64,000 bases of DNA from Bradyrhizobium diazoefficiens (GCF_018131185.1 NZ_JAFCJE010000004.1:806001-870000), one strand, 5' to 3'. Shown: positions 28,903-37,322, counted from the stretch's first letter. Numbers and translations: made by a program. The notes: a model not told the origin generated them from the sequence alone.

Positions 28903-29768
28903 CAGCCTGCTCCCTGCTCGCCTGCGCTACGCGCATCCTCGATGAAGGCCCGCAGCTTCTGGTTCAGAGCGACGAAATCCGGCTCGAAAGTCATGGCCAC
29001 GGTGCGCGGGCGAACGAAGTCGACGCGGCTGTCGTCGAGGATGCGGCCGGGACGTGAGCTCATCACGCAGATGCGGCTCGCAAGGAAGCCGGCCTCGCGC
29101 AGATCGTGCGTGACCAGCAGCACCGTCGGCTTGTGCGCCATCCAGAGATTTTGCAGGATCGCCCACAGTTCCTCGCGGGTGAACTGGTCGAGCGCGCCGA
29201 AAGGCTCGTCCAGCAGCAGCATGCGCGGCTCGTGGATCAACGCGCGGCAGAGATTGGCGCGCTGGAGCATGCCGCCGGAAAGCTGCCAGGGATGCTTGCT
29301 GCCGAAGCCCTTGAGGCCCACCTGCTCCAGCAGCGCGTTGGCCTTGTCGCGAAACTCGGTCTTGCGCAGCCTGCGGAAGTTCGATCGGAACGGCTCGACG
29401 ATCTTCAGCGGCAGCATGATGTTCCGCTCGATCGTCATCCACGGCAGCATGGTCGGATTCTGAAACGCCATGCCCACCCGCATCGCGCGCGCCGCCACCT
29501 CGCGGCCGCCGACGATGACGACGCCGCTGGTGGGCTGCACCAGGCCGCTGACGAGACGCAGAATGGTCGATTTGCCGCATCCGGATGGGCCGACCAGTGC
29601 GACAAACTCGCCGTCGGCGATCTTGAGCGTGGTCTTCGACAGGGCCGGTACGGCGCGGTCGCCGCGCCCGAAGGTCACGGAGGCGTCCGACAGTTCGATG
29701 GCGGTCGCGACCGCACCTTGGGCAACGGTCCGGCCGTCAAACTGGGTTTTGGGTTGCATGCGCATCAC
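28902..29768 (-). CDS. ABC transporter ATP-binding protein (NitT/TauT type)
   Basis: About 285-288 residues. Walker A GPSGCGKST, Q-loop in GMAFQNPTMLPW, signature LSGGMLQRANLCRAL, Walker B MLLLDEPFGALD and the switch His in LLVTHDLREA. The exact start is unclear: GTG at 29768, ATG at 29765 and ATG at 29759 are all in frame, and none has a strong ribosome-binding site. First gene of the importer unit, divergent from the GntR gene at 29955. TGCATGCA palindromes lie in the shared promoter region. Confidence 0.93.
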   Translation of the reverse strand: MMRMQPKTQFDGRTVAQGAVATAIELSDASVTFGRGDRAVPALSKTTLKIADGEFVALVGPSGCGKSTILRLVSGLVQPTSGVVIVGGREVAARAMRVGMAFQNPTMLPWMTIERNIMLPLKIVEPFRSNFRRLRKTEFRDKANALLEQVGLKGFGSKHPWQLSGGMLQRANLCRALIHEPRMLLLDEPFGALDQFTREELWAILQNLWMAHKPTVLLVTHDLREAGFLASRICVMSSRPGRILDDSRVDFVRPRTVAMTFEPDFVALNQKLRAFIEDARSAGEQGAG

Positions 29769-29776
29769 AACAAAAG

Positions 29777-29784
29777 TGCATGCA
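29777..29784. promoter_or_regulatory. TGCATGCA palindrome, candidate GntR half of an operator set
   Basis: TGCATGCA in the context AAGTGCATGCAAGC, 9 bp upstream of the importer ATPase gene. The same octamer recurs at 29881 and 31270, in front of the GntR gene and between the NTF2-like and cytosine-deaminase-like genes. A partial copy (TGCATGCG) overlaps the ATPase start at 29755. Confidence 0.45.
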
Positions 29785-29880
29785 AGCTAGATGCCAGACC
29801 TCAATTCCCGCGATATCGCGCCGCTCGTGAAGGAAGCGTCCCGGGAGCCGGATTCGATTTGGGCAATCCCACTGCTGAAC

Positions 29881-29888
29881 TGCATGCA
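29881..29888. promoter_or_regulatory. TGCATGCA palindrome upstream of the GntR gene
   Basis: TGCATGCA in the context AACTGCATGCAATTGG, 66 bp upstream of the GntR start, suggesting autoregulation. Same octamer as at 29777 and 31270. Confidence 0.45.
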
Positions 29889-29954
29889 ATTGGAGCGCCG
29901 AACTGGCGCAGGACTGTGCTAGGACGAGGTGTCGACCACTCCAAGGATTCGCCG

Positions 29955-30713
29955 ATGGCGGCGCGCCACACCAGCAAGACTTCTGAATCGTCGGACAAGG
30001 TCAGCGTGATCTGCCGTGCCTTGCGGCGCGCGATCATCGAGCAGGCTCTCGAGCCCGGCGCCAAGCTGCCGGAGGATGCGCTCGGCGACCGTTTCGGCGT
30101 CAGCCGTACCATCGCGCGCCACGCGCTTGGACAGCTCGCCGCAGAAGGCCTGGTCGAGCTCCGTCGCAACCGGATCGCGGTGGTGGCGACGCCAAGCTGG
30201 CAGGAGGCGCGCGATGCGTTCGATATCCGCATCCAGCTCGAAGGCCTCGTCGTCCGCCAGCTTGCCGGCAAGCTGACCAAGAGCCAGATCGCCGAGCTGA
30301 ACGCCCATGTCGAGGCCGAGGACCGCGCGCGCGGCAGCACGGATGCGGTCTCTATCCGCCTCGCCACCGAATTCCACATCCTGCTTGCGCATATGACCAA
30401 CAGTCCGATCCTGGTGCGCTATGTCAGCGAGGTCGCCTATCGCTGCTGCCTGACGCTGTCGCTCTACAGCCGGCCGCATTCCACCGAATGCGCCATCAAC
30501 GAGCACCGCGCCATCATTGCCGCGCTCGCCAAGGGCGACGCCGTCAAGGTGATGGAATTGATGCACCATCACCTGGATTCCGTGGCCAATCGCGCATTGG
30601 TGGCCCCTGCCCCGCAGCGCGGCCGCGATCTGCTCGATATCCTCGCCCCCTATGCCGACGAGCTGACGAGCGATCGCGTCGTCAAGCTGCCGAAGATGGT
30701 TCGCAGGCGTTAA
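29955..30713 (+). CDS. GntR-family regulator, FCD (FadR/VanR) subfamily
   Basis: 252 residues. N-terminal winged helix (IIEQALEPGAKLPEDALGDRFGVSRTIARHALGQLAAEGLVEL, residues about 30-72) and an all-helical FCD ligand domain with the metal-site pattern D-x3-R (ARDAFDIRIQLE), H (ATEFHILLAHM) and H-x-A-I (NEHRAIIAAL). FCD members usually sense small carboxylates or heterocycle-derived acids through a bound metal. It is divergent from the importer operon and adjacent to the deaminase-like gene at 31372, so these are its likely targets. No clear ribosome-binding site precedes the ATG. Confidence 0.88.
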   Translation: MAARHTSKTSESSDKVSVICRALRRAIIEQALEPGAKLPEDALGDRFGVSRTIARHALGQLAAEGLVELRRNRIAVVATPSWQEARDAFDIRIQLEGLVVRQLAGKLTKSQIAELNAHVEAEDRARGSTDAVSIRLATEFHILLAHMTNSPILVRYVSEVAYRCCLTLSLYSRPHSTECAINEHRAIIAALAKGDAVKVMELMHHHLDSVANRALVAPAPQRGRDLLDILAPYADELTSDRVVKLPKMVRRR

Positions 30714-30806
30714 AGCGCGATTGGGGTGAACCGTCGTCGCGCTTTAGGTGGTTGTTCGAGCTTGATCTTCTCGGAAAACCGCTCCGCGCTTTTCCGGATC
30801 ATGCTC
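30712..30806. repeat. Two-hairpin intergenic repeat
   Basis: The element starts with AAAGCGCGA...CGCGCTTTAG (30712-30746) and continues with a second imperfect hairpin GAGCTTGATC...GATCATGCTC (30757-30804), the TTCTCGGAAAACCGC / GCGCTTTTCCGG arms pairing. I recognise this two-part layout as a dispersed repeat of Bradyrhizobium and relatives. It lies between the convergent GntR and NTF2-like genes. Confidence 0.8.
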
Positions 30807-31222
30807 TAGGCCTCGATCCCGCGCTGGACGAGTATCCGCTCGGCACTGTCGTTCCAGACGTCCATCTTCACGATCTGGCCGCCCCGCACGACGAAGCGAT
30901 CGACATAGCGGTTGCCCTCGAACGGTGTGCCGTCCATCCACTCGCCGTAGAGAGTGCCGACGCTGTAGACGACGGTTTCGTCCGCCCCCGGGCAGACGTC
31001 GAACCGATCCATCTTCTTCTTGACCCAGCGATAGCGCTTCGCGTTGAAGCCGGTCGGCCCGCGCGGGTGATCGAACTCCCGTCCGCCGGTGAAGGTGATC
31101 ACCGTGCCCGGCTTCATGTAGGCCGAAGCGGCGTCGGGATCGGGTATCATCGACGCCGTAAGATAGGCTTCGACGATCTCGGCGTCCGTCATCGGGCGTT
31201 CGGTTTTTGCGGGGGCGGACAT
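30806..31222 (-). CDS. NTF2-like (SnoaL-type) protein
   Basis: 138 residues of the cystatin-like NTF2 fold: ADIVEAYLTA-type first helix (TDAEIVEAYLTASMIPDPDAASAYM), GTVITFTGGREFDHPRGPTGF in the middle, and EGNRYVDRFVVRGGQIVKMDVWNDSAERIL at the end. Such proteins are small isomerases, hydrolases or ligand-binding accessory subunits. The start has GGAGGATCCACC directly upstream. It is divergent from the amidohydrolase at 31372 and shares its promoter region, including one TGCATGCA site. Confidence 0.8.
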   Translation of the reverse strand: MSAPAKTERPMTDAEIVEAYLTASMIPDPDAASAYMKPGTVITFTGGREFDHPRGPTGFNAKRYRWVKKKMDRFDVCPGADETVVYSVGTLYGEWMDGTPFEGNRYVDRFVVRGGQIVKMDVWNDSAERILVQRGIEA

Positions 31223-31269
31223 GGTGGATCCTCCAGGGGTATCAGCATTCTACAATTCACACCCCAAAC

Positions 31270-31277
31270 TGCATGCA
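31270..31277. promoter_or_regulatory. TGCATGCA palindrome between NTF2-like and deaminase-like genes
   Basis: TGCATGCA in the context AAACTGCATGCACATTTT, in the divergent promoter between 31222 and 31372. A related GTGCACACAAT lies at 31312. Candidate site for the GntR protein encoded at 29955. Confidence 0.45.
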
Positions 31278-31371
31278 CATTTTTTGGACAGCTTGACGCC
31301 AAGAGTGCACACAATCTGGAGCTGCCTGCCCCCAGACCTTCCGCTAGGCTACCACAGCTGAATCCGATGCC

Positions 31372-32613
31372 ATGACCACCCAGACCGCTTTCGACCTCAT
31401 CTTCCGCAACGCGCTGCCGCGCTCATCCGCCGCACCCGTCGATATCGGCGTGAAAAGCGGTCGTATTGCCGCGATCGAGCCGAAGCTCGCCTGCGAGTGC
31501 GTCGAAGTCGACCTCGGCGGGCGTCTCGCCCTGCCGGGCTTTGTCGACACCCATATCCATCTCGACAAAGCCTGCCTGCTCGGCCGCTGCGGGCATGACC
31601 ACGGCAGCGTCTCGGATGCCATCCGCGCCGTTGCCGGGATGAAGCGCGATTTCACGGTCGAAGACGTCTATGCCCGCGGCGCCCGGGTGCTCGAGCGTGC
31701 GATCGTGCACGGCACGACGCGCATGCGCACCCATGTCGAGGTCGATCCGCGCATCGCCTTGCGTGGCTTCGAGGCGGTCCGGGCGCTGAAGCGCGATTAT
31801 GCCTGGGCGATCGAGCTGTCGCTCTGCGTCTTCCCGCAGGAAGGCCTGACCAACGACCCCGGCAGCGAAGACCTGCTGATCCGGGCGCTGCGCGACGGCG
31901 GCGAGGTGATCGGCGGCTGCCCCTATATGGACACTGATCCGAACGCGCATCTCGAACGCATCTTCGACCTCGCGCAGGAATTCGACGTCGACGTCGACCT
32001 CCATCTCGATTTCGACCTCGATCCTTCCTGGTGGCATCTCGACGAGGTCTGCCGGCAGACCGAGCGGCGCAATTATCAGGGACGCGTGGCGATCGGCCAT
32101 GCGACAAAACTCTCGGCGTTGCCGCCGGAGCGGATGAAGGCCGCCACCACGCAACTTGCGAGAGCCGGAATCGCGGTGACCGTGCTGCCCGCGACCGATC
32201 TCTATCTGATGGGACGCGAAGCCACCCACAACGCGCCGCGCGGGCTGACACTCGCCCACAAGCTCGCGGGCGACGGCATCGTGTGCTCGGTCGCGACCAA
32301 CAACGTCCTCAATCCGTTCACGCCGTTCGGCGATGCGTCGCTGCTGCGGATGGCGAACTTCTACGCCAATGTCGCGCACGCCTCGGTGAGCGATTTCGAC
32401 ACCTGCCTCGATCTCGTGACCGAACTGCCGGCGCGGTTGATGAACCTTGACGATTACGGCATCAAGCTCGGCAACCCCGCCGATCTCATCGTGCTCGATA
32501 CGCAAGACAGCCGGTTCGCCGTCGCCGAGCTGCCTGACGTGATGATGGGCTTCAAGAACGGCCGACAGACCTTTGTGCGACAGCGGCCCGCTCTGTTCCG
32601 GCCCGGGAGCTGA
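31372..32613 (+). CDS. Cytosine-deaminase-like amidohydrolase
   Basis: 413 residues. Metal and catalytic motifs of the cytosine deaminase branch are seen: PGFVDTHIHLDKA near residue 56, DVDLHLDFDLD, IGHATKLSALP, and an aspartate position in CSVATNNVLNPFTPFGDAS. In the latter motif the usual metal-binding Asp of SGTDN-type sequences is replaced by TNN, so activity may differ from classical CodA. It probably deaminates or hydrolyses a pyrimidine-, triazine- or creatinine-like ring. Context with importer, GntR and second amidohydrolase suggests one heterocycle-utilisation locus. Confidence 0.8.
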   Translation: MTTQTAFDLIFRNALPRSSAAPVDIGVKSGRIAAIEPKLACECVEVDLGGRLALPGFVDTHIHLDKACLLGRCGHDHGSVSDAIRAVAGMKRDFTVEDVYARGARVLERAIVHGTTRMRTHVEVDPRIALRGFEAVRALKRDYAWAIELSLCVFPQEGLTNDPGSEDLLIRALRDGGEVIGGCPYMDTDPNAHLERIFDLAQEFDVDVDLHLDFDLDPSWWHLDEVCRQTERRNYQGRVAIGHATKLSALPPERMKAATTQLARAGIAVTVLPATDLYLMGREATHNAPRGLTLAHKLAGDGIVCSVATNNVLNPFTPFGDASLLRMANFYANVAHASVSDFDTCLDLVTELPARLMNLDDYGIKLGNPADLIVLDTQDSRFAVAELPDVMMGFKNGRQTFVRQRPALFRPGS

Positions 32614-32813
32614 CGGCGTTTCCGGCGGAAGCTCCAACGGTAAAATCGTCGGGGACCCGGGTGACCATCGGACCAATTCCTCCAGTTTTAGTGTCGATTC
32701 CGGCCCCAAATCCGAGTCCGGTAGAATCCCGGACCGTAGCTGCGCGCATTGAACAAGATGCGGTCCGGATCATACTAAGGGCGCCCTGAACCATCTGGGT
32801 TCAGTCGGGAAGT

Positions 32814-33140
32814 ATGTCTATGTTCAGCGCATTCAGCAGCATCGATTATCGCTCCATTCGGGCCAACACGCCTGCGGAAACGGCCGTCAAGCGGCTGAAT
32901 GGAATCGGCGAGGTCCTGTCGGATCTGGATATTTCGGCGATCCACACGCAAGACGACATGACCCGCGCGCTCTTGACGCTCGATACCGCGGACAAGTGCA
33001 TCCGCATGATCCTCACGGATTTCCGCACCGCGCCCGCCAAGGAGCAGGTGGTCCGCAAGGCCAAGAGCCTGGTCGACTTGATCGAGCTCGCCCGCGACGA
33101 AATCTCGAACTATCGCGACGCCGGCAAAGTCTTGAGCTGA
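32814..33140 (+). CDS. Small helical hypothetical protein
   Basis: 108 residues, predicted almost entirely helical and soluble (RANTPAETAVKRLNGIGEVLSDLDIS, then TADKCIRMILTDF, then VVRKAKSLVDLIELARDEISNY). No domain recognised. The ATG at 32814 follows TCGGGAAGT. A stem CTGAACC-ATCT-GGTTCAG-like hairpin (about 32788-32806) sits directly upstream in the leader. Appears to be an independent gene. Confidence 0.65.
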   Translation: MSMFSAFSSIDYRSIRANTPAETAVKRLNGIGEVLSDLDISAIHTQDDMTRALLTLDTADKCIRMILTDFRTAPAKEQVVRKAKSLVDLIELARDEISNYRDAGKVLS

Positions 33141-33154
33141 ACGCGCGTGCGGCG

Positions 33155-34069
33155 TCAGCGCCTGATCCGCGCCAGTATCCGGTCCGCCTCGATGCGCCAA
33201 TCCGCGCTGCAGGCGAACTCCTTGGTTCCTCTGACGCCAAACTGCCCTTCATCGGCGAGGTCAGCGACCCAGGCCTGACGCTCGGCGGTGCCCTGCGCGG
33301 ACCAGGGCGTCAGCCCTGCCTCGAGCACGGTCTCGGCGACCTCGCGCACTTCCTCGGCACGCCGGCGGCCATGCTCGATCACGCGCTGAAAGCAATAGGC
33401 GCCCTGCTTCTCCCAATCGATGCCGGGGAACGTCTCCGCGAGCGAGGCCAGCATCGCGTCCTCGACCCCATAGGCGCGCGCCGTCGTAAAGCTCTCGATG
33501 ACCATGGCCTCGAGGCCCTTGATCATGATGCTGCGGCACATCTTCACCGCCGAGGACACGCCGAGCTTGTCACTCGCGACCTTCGCAGCAAAGCCGATCG
33601 CGTTCAGAAGCGGTTCGATCTCCCTCGCCCCGGGACCGCCGAGCAGCAACGGTACCTTGATGCGATAAGGCGGCACCGAGGTCATCACCGCGCCCTCGAC
33701 ATACCGGCCGGCAGCGCCATCGATCAGCGCCGCCGCGCGCTGCTTGGCGCCGGGAGATGCCGAGTTGAAGTCGAGGAACCAGGTGCCCTGGTTGATCCCC
33801 GCCGCACAGGCCTTCGCCACCGGCACAGCCTGGCTGGCGGTGACGGCGGAGATGATAAAGTCGCATGTCGCGGCCAGCTCGGCATGAGAGGCTGCGAGCG
33901 TCACGCCGAATTGCGCAGCATGCTCTTCCAGCGCTACGCCCGTTTCGCGACCGAGCTTGATATCATAGGCAGCGACCTTGATGTCCTGCCGGCGGAGGTC
34001 CTCGGCCAGAATCCTGCCGACCTCGCCATATCCAACGAGCCCGATCTGCCATCGCTTCGGATCAGCCAT
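33155..34069 (-). CDS. NAD(P)-dependent beta-hydroxyacid-dehydrogenase-like protein (DUF1932)
   Basis: 304 residues. N-terminal Rossmann motif GLVGYGEVGRILAEDL, the ISAVTASQAVPVA stretch, the catalytic-type Lys in SSAVKMCRSIMIKG, and a C-terminal DUF1932 helical domain. Same superfamily as 6-phosphogluconate and 3-hydroxyisobutyrate dehydrogenases. Last gene of the 38033-33155 operon for the lower 4,5-cleavage pathway; its start overlaps the upstream stop by one base. It could oxidise or reduce an intermediate feeding that pathway. The classical CHMS dehydrogenase (LigC) belongs to another family, so an equivalent role here is only a guess. Confidence 0.82.
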   Translation of the reverse strand: MADPKRWQIGLVGYGEVGRILAEDLRRQDIKVAAYDIKLGRETGVALEEHAAQFGVTLAASHAELAATCDFIISAVTASQAVPVAKACAAGINQGTWFLDFNSASPGAKQRAAALIDGAAGRYVEGAVMTSVPPYRIKVPLLLGGPGAREIEPLLNAIGFAAKVASDKLGVSSAVKMCRSIMIKGLEAMVIESFTTARAYGVEDAMLASLAETFPGIDWEKQGAYCFQRVIEHGRRRAEEVREVAETVLEAGLTPWSAQGTAERQAWVADLADEGQFGVRGTKEFACSADWRIEADRILARIRR

Positions 34070-34938
34070 CAGTTCAATCCCCGTGTCGTTTCGTCGAACA
34101 GCTCCTCGACCGCATAGCGGCGCGGGATCAGCGCCTGCTGGAACGCATAGTCGACGATCAGTTCCAACGGCTTCCTGTTCGCCTCCACGCCGAACGGGAG
34201 GAGATCCGGCGAGGCCGCAGGCCCCATCTGCTCCTTGTTGCGCTTGAGCAGATCATAGATGCCCGCGACCACGTCGGGGCGCGATTTCGCGAGTTGCTCA
34301 GTCACGACCACGAGATGGTTGACTGGGACCACGGCGCGCCGCGCGTACCATCTGGCGGCCTCCGCAGCCGGATCAGGGAATAGCGGCTTCACCTTCGGAT
34401 CGTTCGAGACCTCGCCAAGCACAGCGTCGAGCTCGCCGTCGAGCAGCATCTGCAGGATCTTCTTGTCCTTCGGGGCACGCTCGGTGGTGTCGACATATTC
34501 GGCGACGTGCGGATCCTCGAAGGTGACCCAGCGGATCTTGTCGAGGTTCACGCCATGGTCGTTGGCGAGAATCCCCCTGATCCAGGCTCCGGTCGTGGTC
34601 GTGAACGAGCGGATGCCGACGCGCTTGCCTTCGAGATCGGACGGCCCGAGCCTTCCCCGCGCGGGATTGTATAGCCCATAGGCATGCTGGAAGCGGCCGA
34701 GCATGGTCGCCGGCAAAAGCACCAGCGGCTTTCCATGCGCCTTCGCCATCAGATAGGTGACGATCGCCATCTCGCAGACGTCGAAGGCCTGCTCCCGCAC
34801 CATCGGCTTGAACGCCGTGTTGGTGGGCGTGTGCTCGACGAAGTCGAGATCGAAGAGCTCGGAGCGGAGCTCGCCGCTCTTCACCGCCTGGACGCGGGGG
34901 TGACTGCCGAGCACGGCCTTCAGCTTGACGCGATCCAT
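34069..34938 (-). CDS. 4,5-dihydroxyphthalate decarboxylase (Pht5)-like protein
   Basis: 289 residues with a periplasmic-binding-protein-like fold but no signal peptide, so it is cytoplasmic. Family markers: EQAFDVCEMAIVTYLMAK near residue 52, LEGKRVGIRSFTTTTGAWIRGILANDHGVNLDKIRWVTFED, and LDGELDAVLGE. The relatives include Pht5, which decarboxylates 4,5-dihydroxyphthalate to protocatechuate. Some members are annotated as ABC binding proteins, but the lack of export signal and the operon (lactonase, hydratase, aldolase for the protocatechuate 4,5 route) favour an enzyme. Shorter than Pht5, so the substrate may differ. Confidence 0.72.
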   Translation of the reverse strand: MDRVKLKAVLGSHPRVQAVKSGELRSELFDLDFVEHTPTNTAFKPMVREQAFDVCEMAIVTYLMAKAHGKPLVLLPATMLGRFQHAYGLYNPARGRLGPSDLEGKRVGIRSFTTTTGAWIRGILANDHGVNLDKIRWVTFEDPHVAEYVDTTERAPKDKKILQMLLDGELDAVLGEVSNDPKVKPLFPDPAAEAARWYARRAVVPVNHLVVVTEQLAKSRPDVVAGIYDLLKRNKEQMGPAASPDLLPFGVEANRKPLELIVDYAFQQALIPRRYAVEELFDETTRGLN

Positions 34939-34959
34939 CCGCCCGCTCCCGCCGTTGCC

Positions 34960-35643
34960 CTAGACGTCCTCGGGATTGTCGACATAGACGAGCCCGGCCT
35001 TGGCGAGCGCCTCGCGCATGCTGTACATGTCGAGACCCAGCTCGCCAGAGGCAAGCCGTCTGCGCTTGCCGTCTTCGTCGGCGTTGCGCTTCTTCGCCTT
35101 CTCGGCGACCTCGACGGCATAACGCTTCGGCACCACGACGACGCCATCGTCGTCGGCGACAACGATGTCACCGGGATCGACGTTGACGCCGGCGCAGACC
35201 ACGGGAATGTTGACCGAGCCGAGCGTCGCCTTGACCGTGCCCTTGGCCGATACGGCGCGCGACCACACCGGAAACCTCATCTCGTGCAGTGCTTCGACGT
35301 CGCGGCAGCCGGCGTCGATGACCAGACCCTGCACGCCGCGCGCCTGCAGCGAGGTCGCCAGCAGTTCACCGAACATGCCGTCGGTATTGTCGGTGGTGCA
35401 GCCGACGACGAGGATGTCACCCTTCCTGCATTGCTCGACCGCGACATGGATCATCCAGTTGTCGCCGGGCTGCGCCAGCACGGTGACGGCAGGCCCCGCA
35501 ATTGCCGCCCCCGGCCAGACCGGCCGCAAGTAAGGCTTCATCAGGCCGATGCGCCCATAGGCCTCATGCACCGTCGAGACGCCGTAGTCCGCCATGCCGG
35601 CGGGATCGGCTCGCTCAATGTTGCGGACGACGACAGGCTTCAT
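34960..35643 (-). CDS. ligK: 4-carboxy-4-hydroxy-2-oxoadipate (CHA) aldolase, RraA-like
   Basis: 227 residues. The HMG/CHA aldolase fold is seen in GKFG-equivalent FGELLATSLQARGVQGLVIDAGCRDVEAL with the metal-binding Arg-Asp, then FPVWSRAVSAKGTVKA and VNVDPGDIVVADDDGVVVVP. It cleaves CHA to pyruvate and oxaloacetate (also called GalC). The start at 35643 overlaps the hydratase stop in an ATGA, so the two consecutive enzymes of the pathway are translationally coupled. Third enzyme gene of the operon. Confidence 0.88.
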   Translation of the reverse strand: MKPVVVRNIERADPAGMADYGVSTVHEAYGRIGLMKPYLRPVWPGAAIAGPAVTVLAQPGDNWMIHVAVEQCRKGDILVVGCTTDNTDGMFGELLATSLQARGVQGLVIDAGCRDVEALHEMRFPVWSRAVSAKGTVKATLGSVNIPVVCAGVNVDPGDIVVADDDGVVVVPKRYAVEVAEKAKKRNADEDGKRRRLASGELGLDMYSMREALAKAGLVYVDNPEDV

Positions 35644-36353
35644 GCCAGCTCCTCCGCAACGGTCGGAAACAGGCGTTGATAGGCCTCTCCATAGGTCATG
35701 GGCACGCCGGTGTTGCGGCTGCCCTGAATGCCGCGATTGAGCGCGACGCGCTCGTAATAACCCCAGAGATGTTTCTGCGCGGCCAGGATCTGGAATGCCT
35801 CGTACTTCTCCTTCCAGACCTCGTCGATCTTGAGAAGCAGATCGGGCTTGTAGTTGCACTGTTCCGGCTGATGCGGCTCGAACAAGAACACCGGCGGCGC
35901 CGAATATTTGTACTGCGCACCGGGCTTGTGGCCCATCGCCTGCGCGACCACGCGCGTTTCCTGCGCGAAATGCGCGGCGTTGGGATGGTCGAAATTATAT
36001 GGGTCCTCCAACGCGTGCGTCAGAACGAAGCTCGGGTTGAGCTCGCGGTAAATGTCGACCATGCGGTCGAAATGCGCCTCGGTGAGCTTCAGCGGATAGT
36101 CGCCGCAGTCGAAGAACTCGATCTCTGCACCCAGAAGCCTCGCCGCCCGCTCCGCCTCGTCCTTGCGGCCGGCCTTGACCGATTCCAGCGTCGCGCCTTT
36201 TTCCTTCCAGGCGAATTGGCTTTCGCCGCGCTCGCCGAAGGACATGCAGACGATCTTCATGCGGTAGCCCTTCTTCGCATGGAGCGCGATGGCGCCGCCG
36301 GCGCGCCAGACGAAATCGCCGGGATGGGCGGTGATCACCAGACCTGTTTTCAT
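35640..36353 (-). CDS. galB: 4-oxalomesaconate hydratase, GalB type (PIG-L/LmbE fold)
   Basis: 237 residues of the zinc-dependent PIG-L/LmbE fold. The N-terminal motif is AHPGDFVWRAGGAIALH, in which the usual AHPDDE is altered; GalB of Pseudomonas putida has a similarly altered AHxxDFVWR. FGERGESQFAW and DHPNAAHFAQETRVVAQAMG follow. GalB hydrates 4-oxalomesaconate to CHA, the substrate of the aldolase encoded next. The neighbours on both sides encode the preceding (lactonase) and following (aldolase) steps, which supports the call. This is the GalB fold, not the amidohydrolase-type LigJ. Confidence 0.85.
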   Translation of the reverse strand: MKTGLVITAHPGDFVWRAGGAIALHAKKGYRMKIVCMSFGERGESQFAWKEKGATLESVKAGRKDEAERAARLLGAEIEFFDCGDYPLKLTEAHFDRMVDIYRELNPSFVLTHALEDPYNFDHPNAAHFAQETRVVAQAMGHKPGAQYKYSAPPVFLFEPHQPEQCNYKPDLLLKIDEVWKEKYEAFQILAAQKHLWGYYERVALNRGIQGSRNTGVPMTYGEAYQRLFPTVAEELA

Positions 36354-36408
36354 GGGACACTCCTTTCGTTCGCATGCATCCCGCGCAGCTCGTCGATCGT
36401 TAGCGACC

Positions 36409-37293
36409 TCATTGGCCGAACCCGAACAGACGCGCGGGATTGTCGACCAGGATCTTCCGCTGCAACTCCGGCTCCGGCGCGAACAGCGGAATGAGGTCGA
36501 CGAGGTCGCCGTCGTTCGGCATCACCTTGACGTTGGGATGCGGCCAGTCCGTGCCCCAGACGACGCGGTCGGCCGCGGTCTCGACGATCCTGCGGGCGAA
36601 CGGCACCGCGTCGGTGAACGGCGGACCGCTCGACGACACCCGCTCCGAGCCGCAGATCTTGACCCAGCATTTCTCGTCACGCCGCATCAGCTCGATCAGG
36701 ATCCTGAACGGAAGCTGGTCGAGCCCGTCGGACGCCTTCACCCGTCCCATATGGTCGATGGTGTAGCTCAGCGGCAGCTTCGCCAGCATGTCGGCATAGT
36801 CCGGCAGGTCGACCGCGTCGAAATGCAAATCGATGTGCCAGCCGAGCGGCGCGACCATGGCGATGACGCGATCGAACACGCCCTTGTCAGGCACCCCGCC
36901 GAGATGGCGGACGAAATTGAATCGGCAGCCGCGAAAGCCGCCTTCGTGCAAAGTGCGAAGCCCGCGCTCGGTGATGGTGTCGTCCATATTGGCGACCGCG
37001 CGGTAGGCACCATTGCTCTGCGCGATGGCATCGAGCGCCACCGTGTTGTCCGTGCCGTGCACGCTGGCATTGACGATGACCGCGCGCTCGACACCGAGCT
37101 TGGCATGCAGCCCGCGAAAGGCCTCGAGCGGAGCATCCGGCGGCGTGTAGGAGCGATCCGGCGCATAAGGATATTTCGCGCCTGGCCCGAAGATATGGCA
37201 GTGCGCATCGCAGGACAGTTTCGGCAGCTTGAACGCCGGCGTGCGCGTGTTCGGATCTGGCGGCGGGATGGTCGGCGTGTACATCATCGTCAT
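36409..37293 (-). CDS. ligI: 2-pyrone-4,6-dicarboxylate lactonase
   Basis: About 294 residues, amidohydrolase superfamily. Motifs: LSCDAHCHIFGPG near the start, RAVIVNASVHGTDN, FRGCRFNFVRHLGG, DLHFDAVDL, IDHMGRV and VVWGTDWPHPN, the set of PDC hydrolases. It opens the lactone ring of 2-pyrone-4,6-dicarboxylate to 4-oxalomesaconate, an intermediate of protocatechuate/gallate/syringate 4,5-cleavage. Start is uncertain: ATG at 37293, 37287 or 37284, or a TTG at 37326 overlapping the TetR stop. Second gene of the operon. Confidence 0.88.
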   Translation of the reverse strand: MTMMYTPTIPPPDPNTRTPAFKLPKLSCDAHCHIFGPGAKYPYAPDRSYTPPDAPLEAFRGLHAKLGVERAVIVNASVHGTDNTVALDAIAQSNGAYRAVANMDDTITERGLRTLHEGGFRGCRFNFVRHLGGVPDKGVFDRVIAMVAPLGWHIDLHFDAVDLPDYADMLAKLPLSYTIDHMGRVKASDGLDQLPFRILIELMRRDEKCWVKICGSERVSSSGPPFTDAVPFARRIVETAADRVVWGTDWPHPNVKVMPNDGDLVDLIPLFAPEPELQRKILVDNPARLFGFGQ

Positions 37294-37322
37294 CAGGTGA
37301 ACCGCCGAAGCGAGACGTTCAT

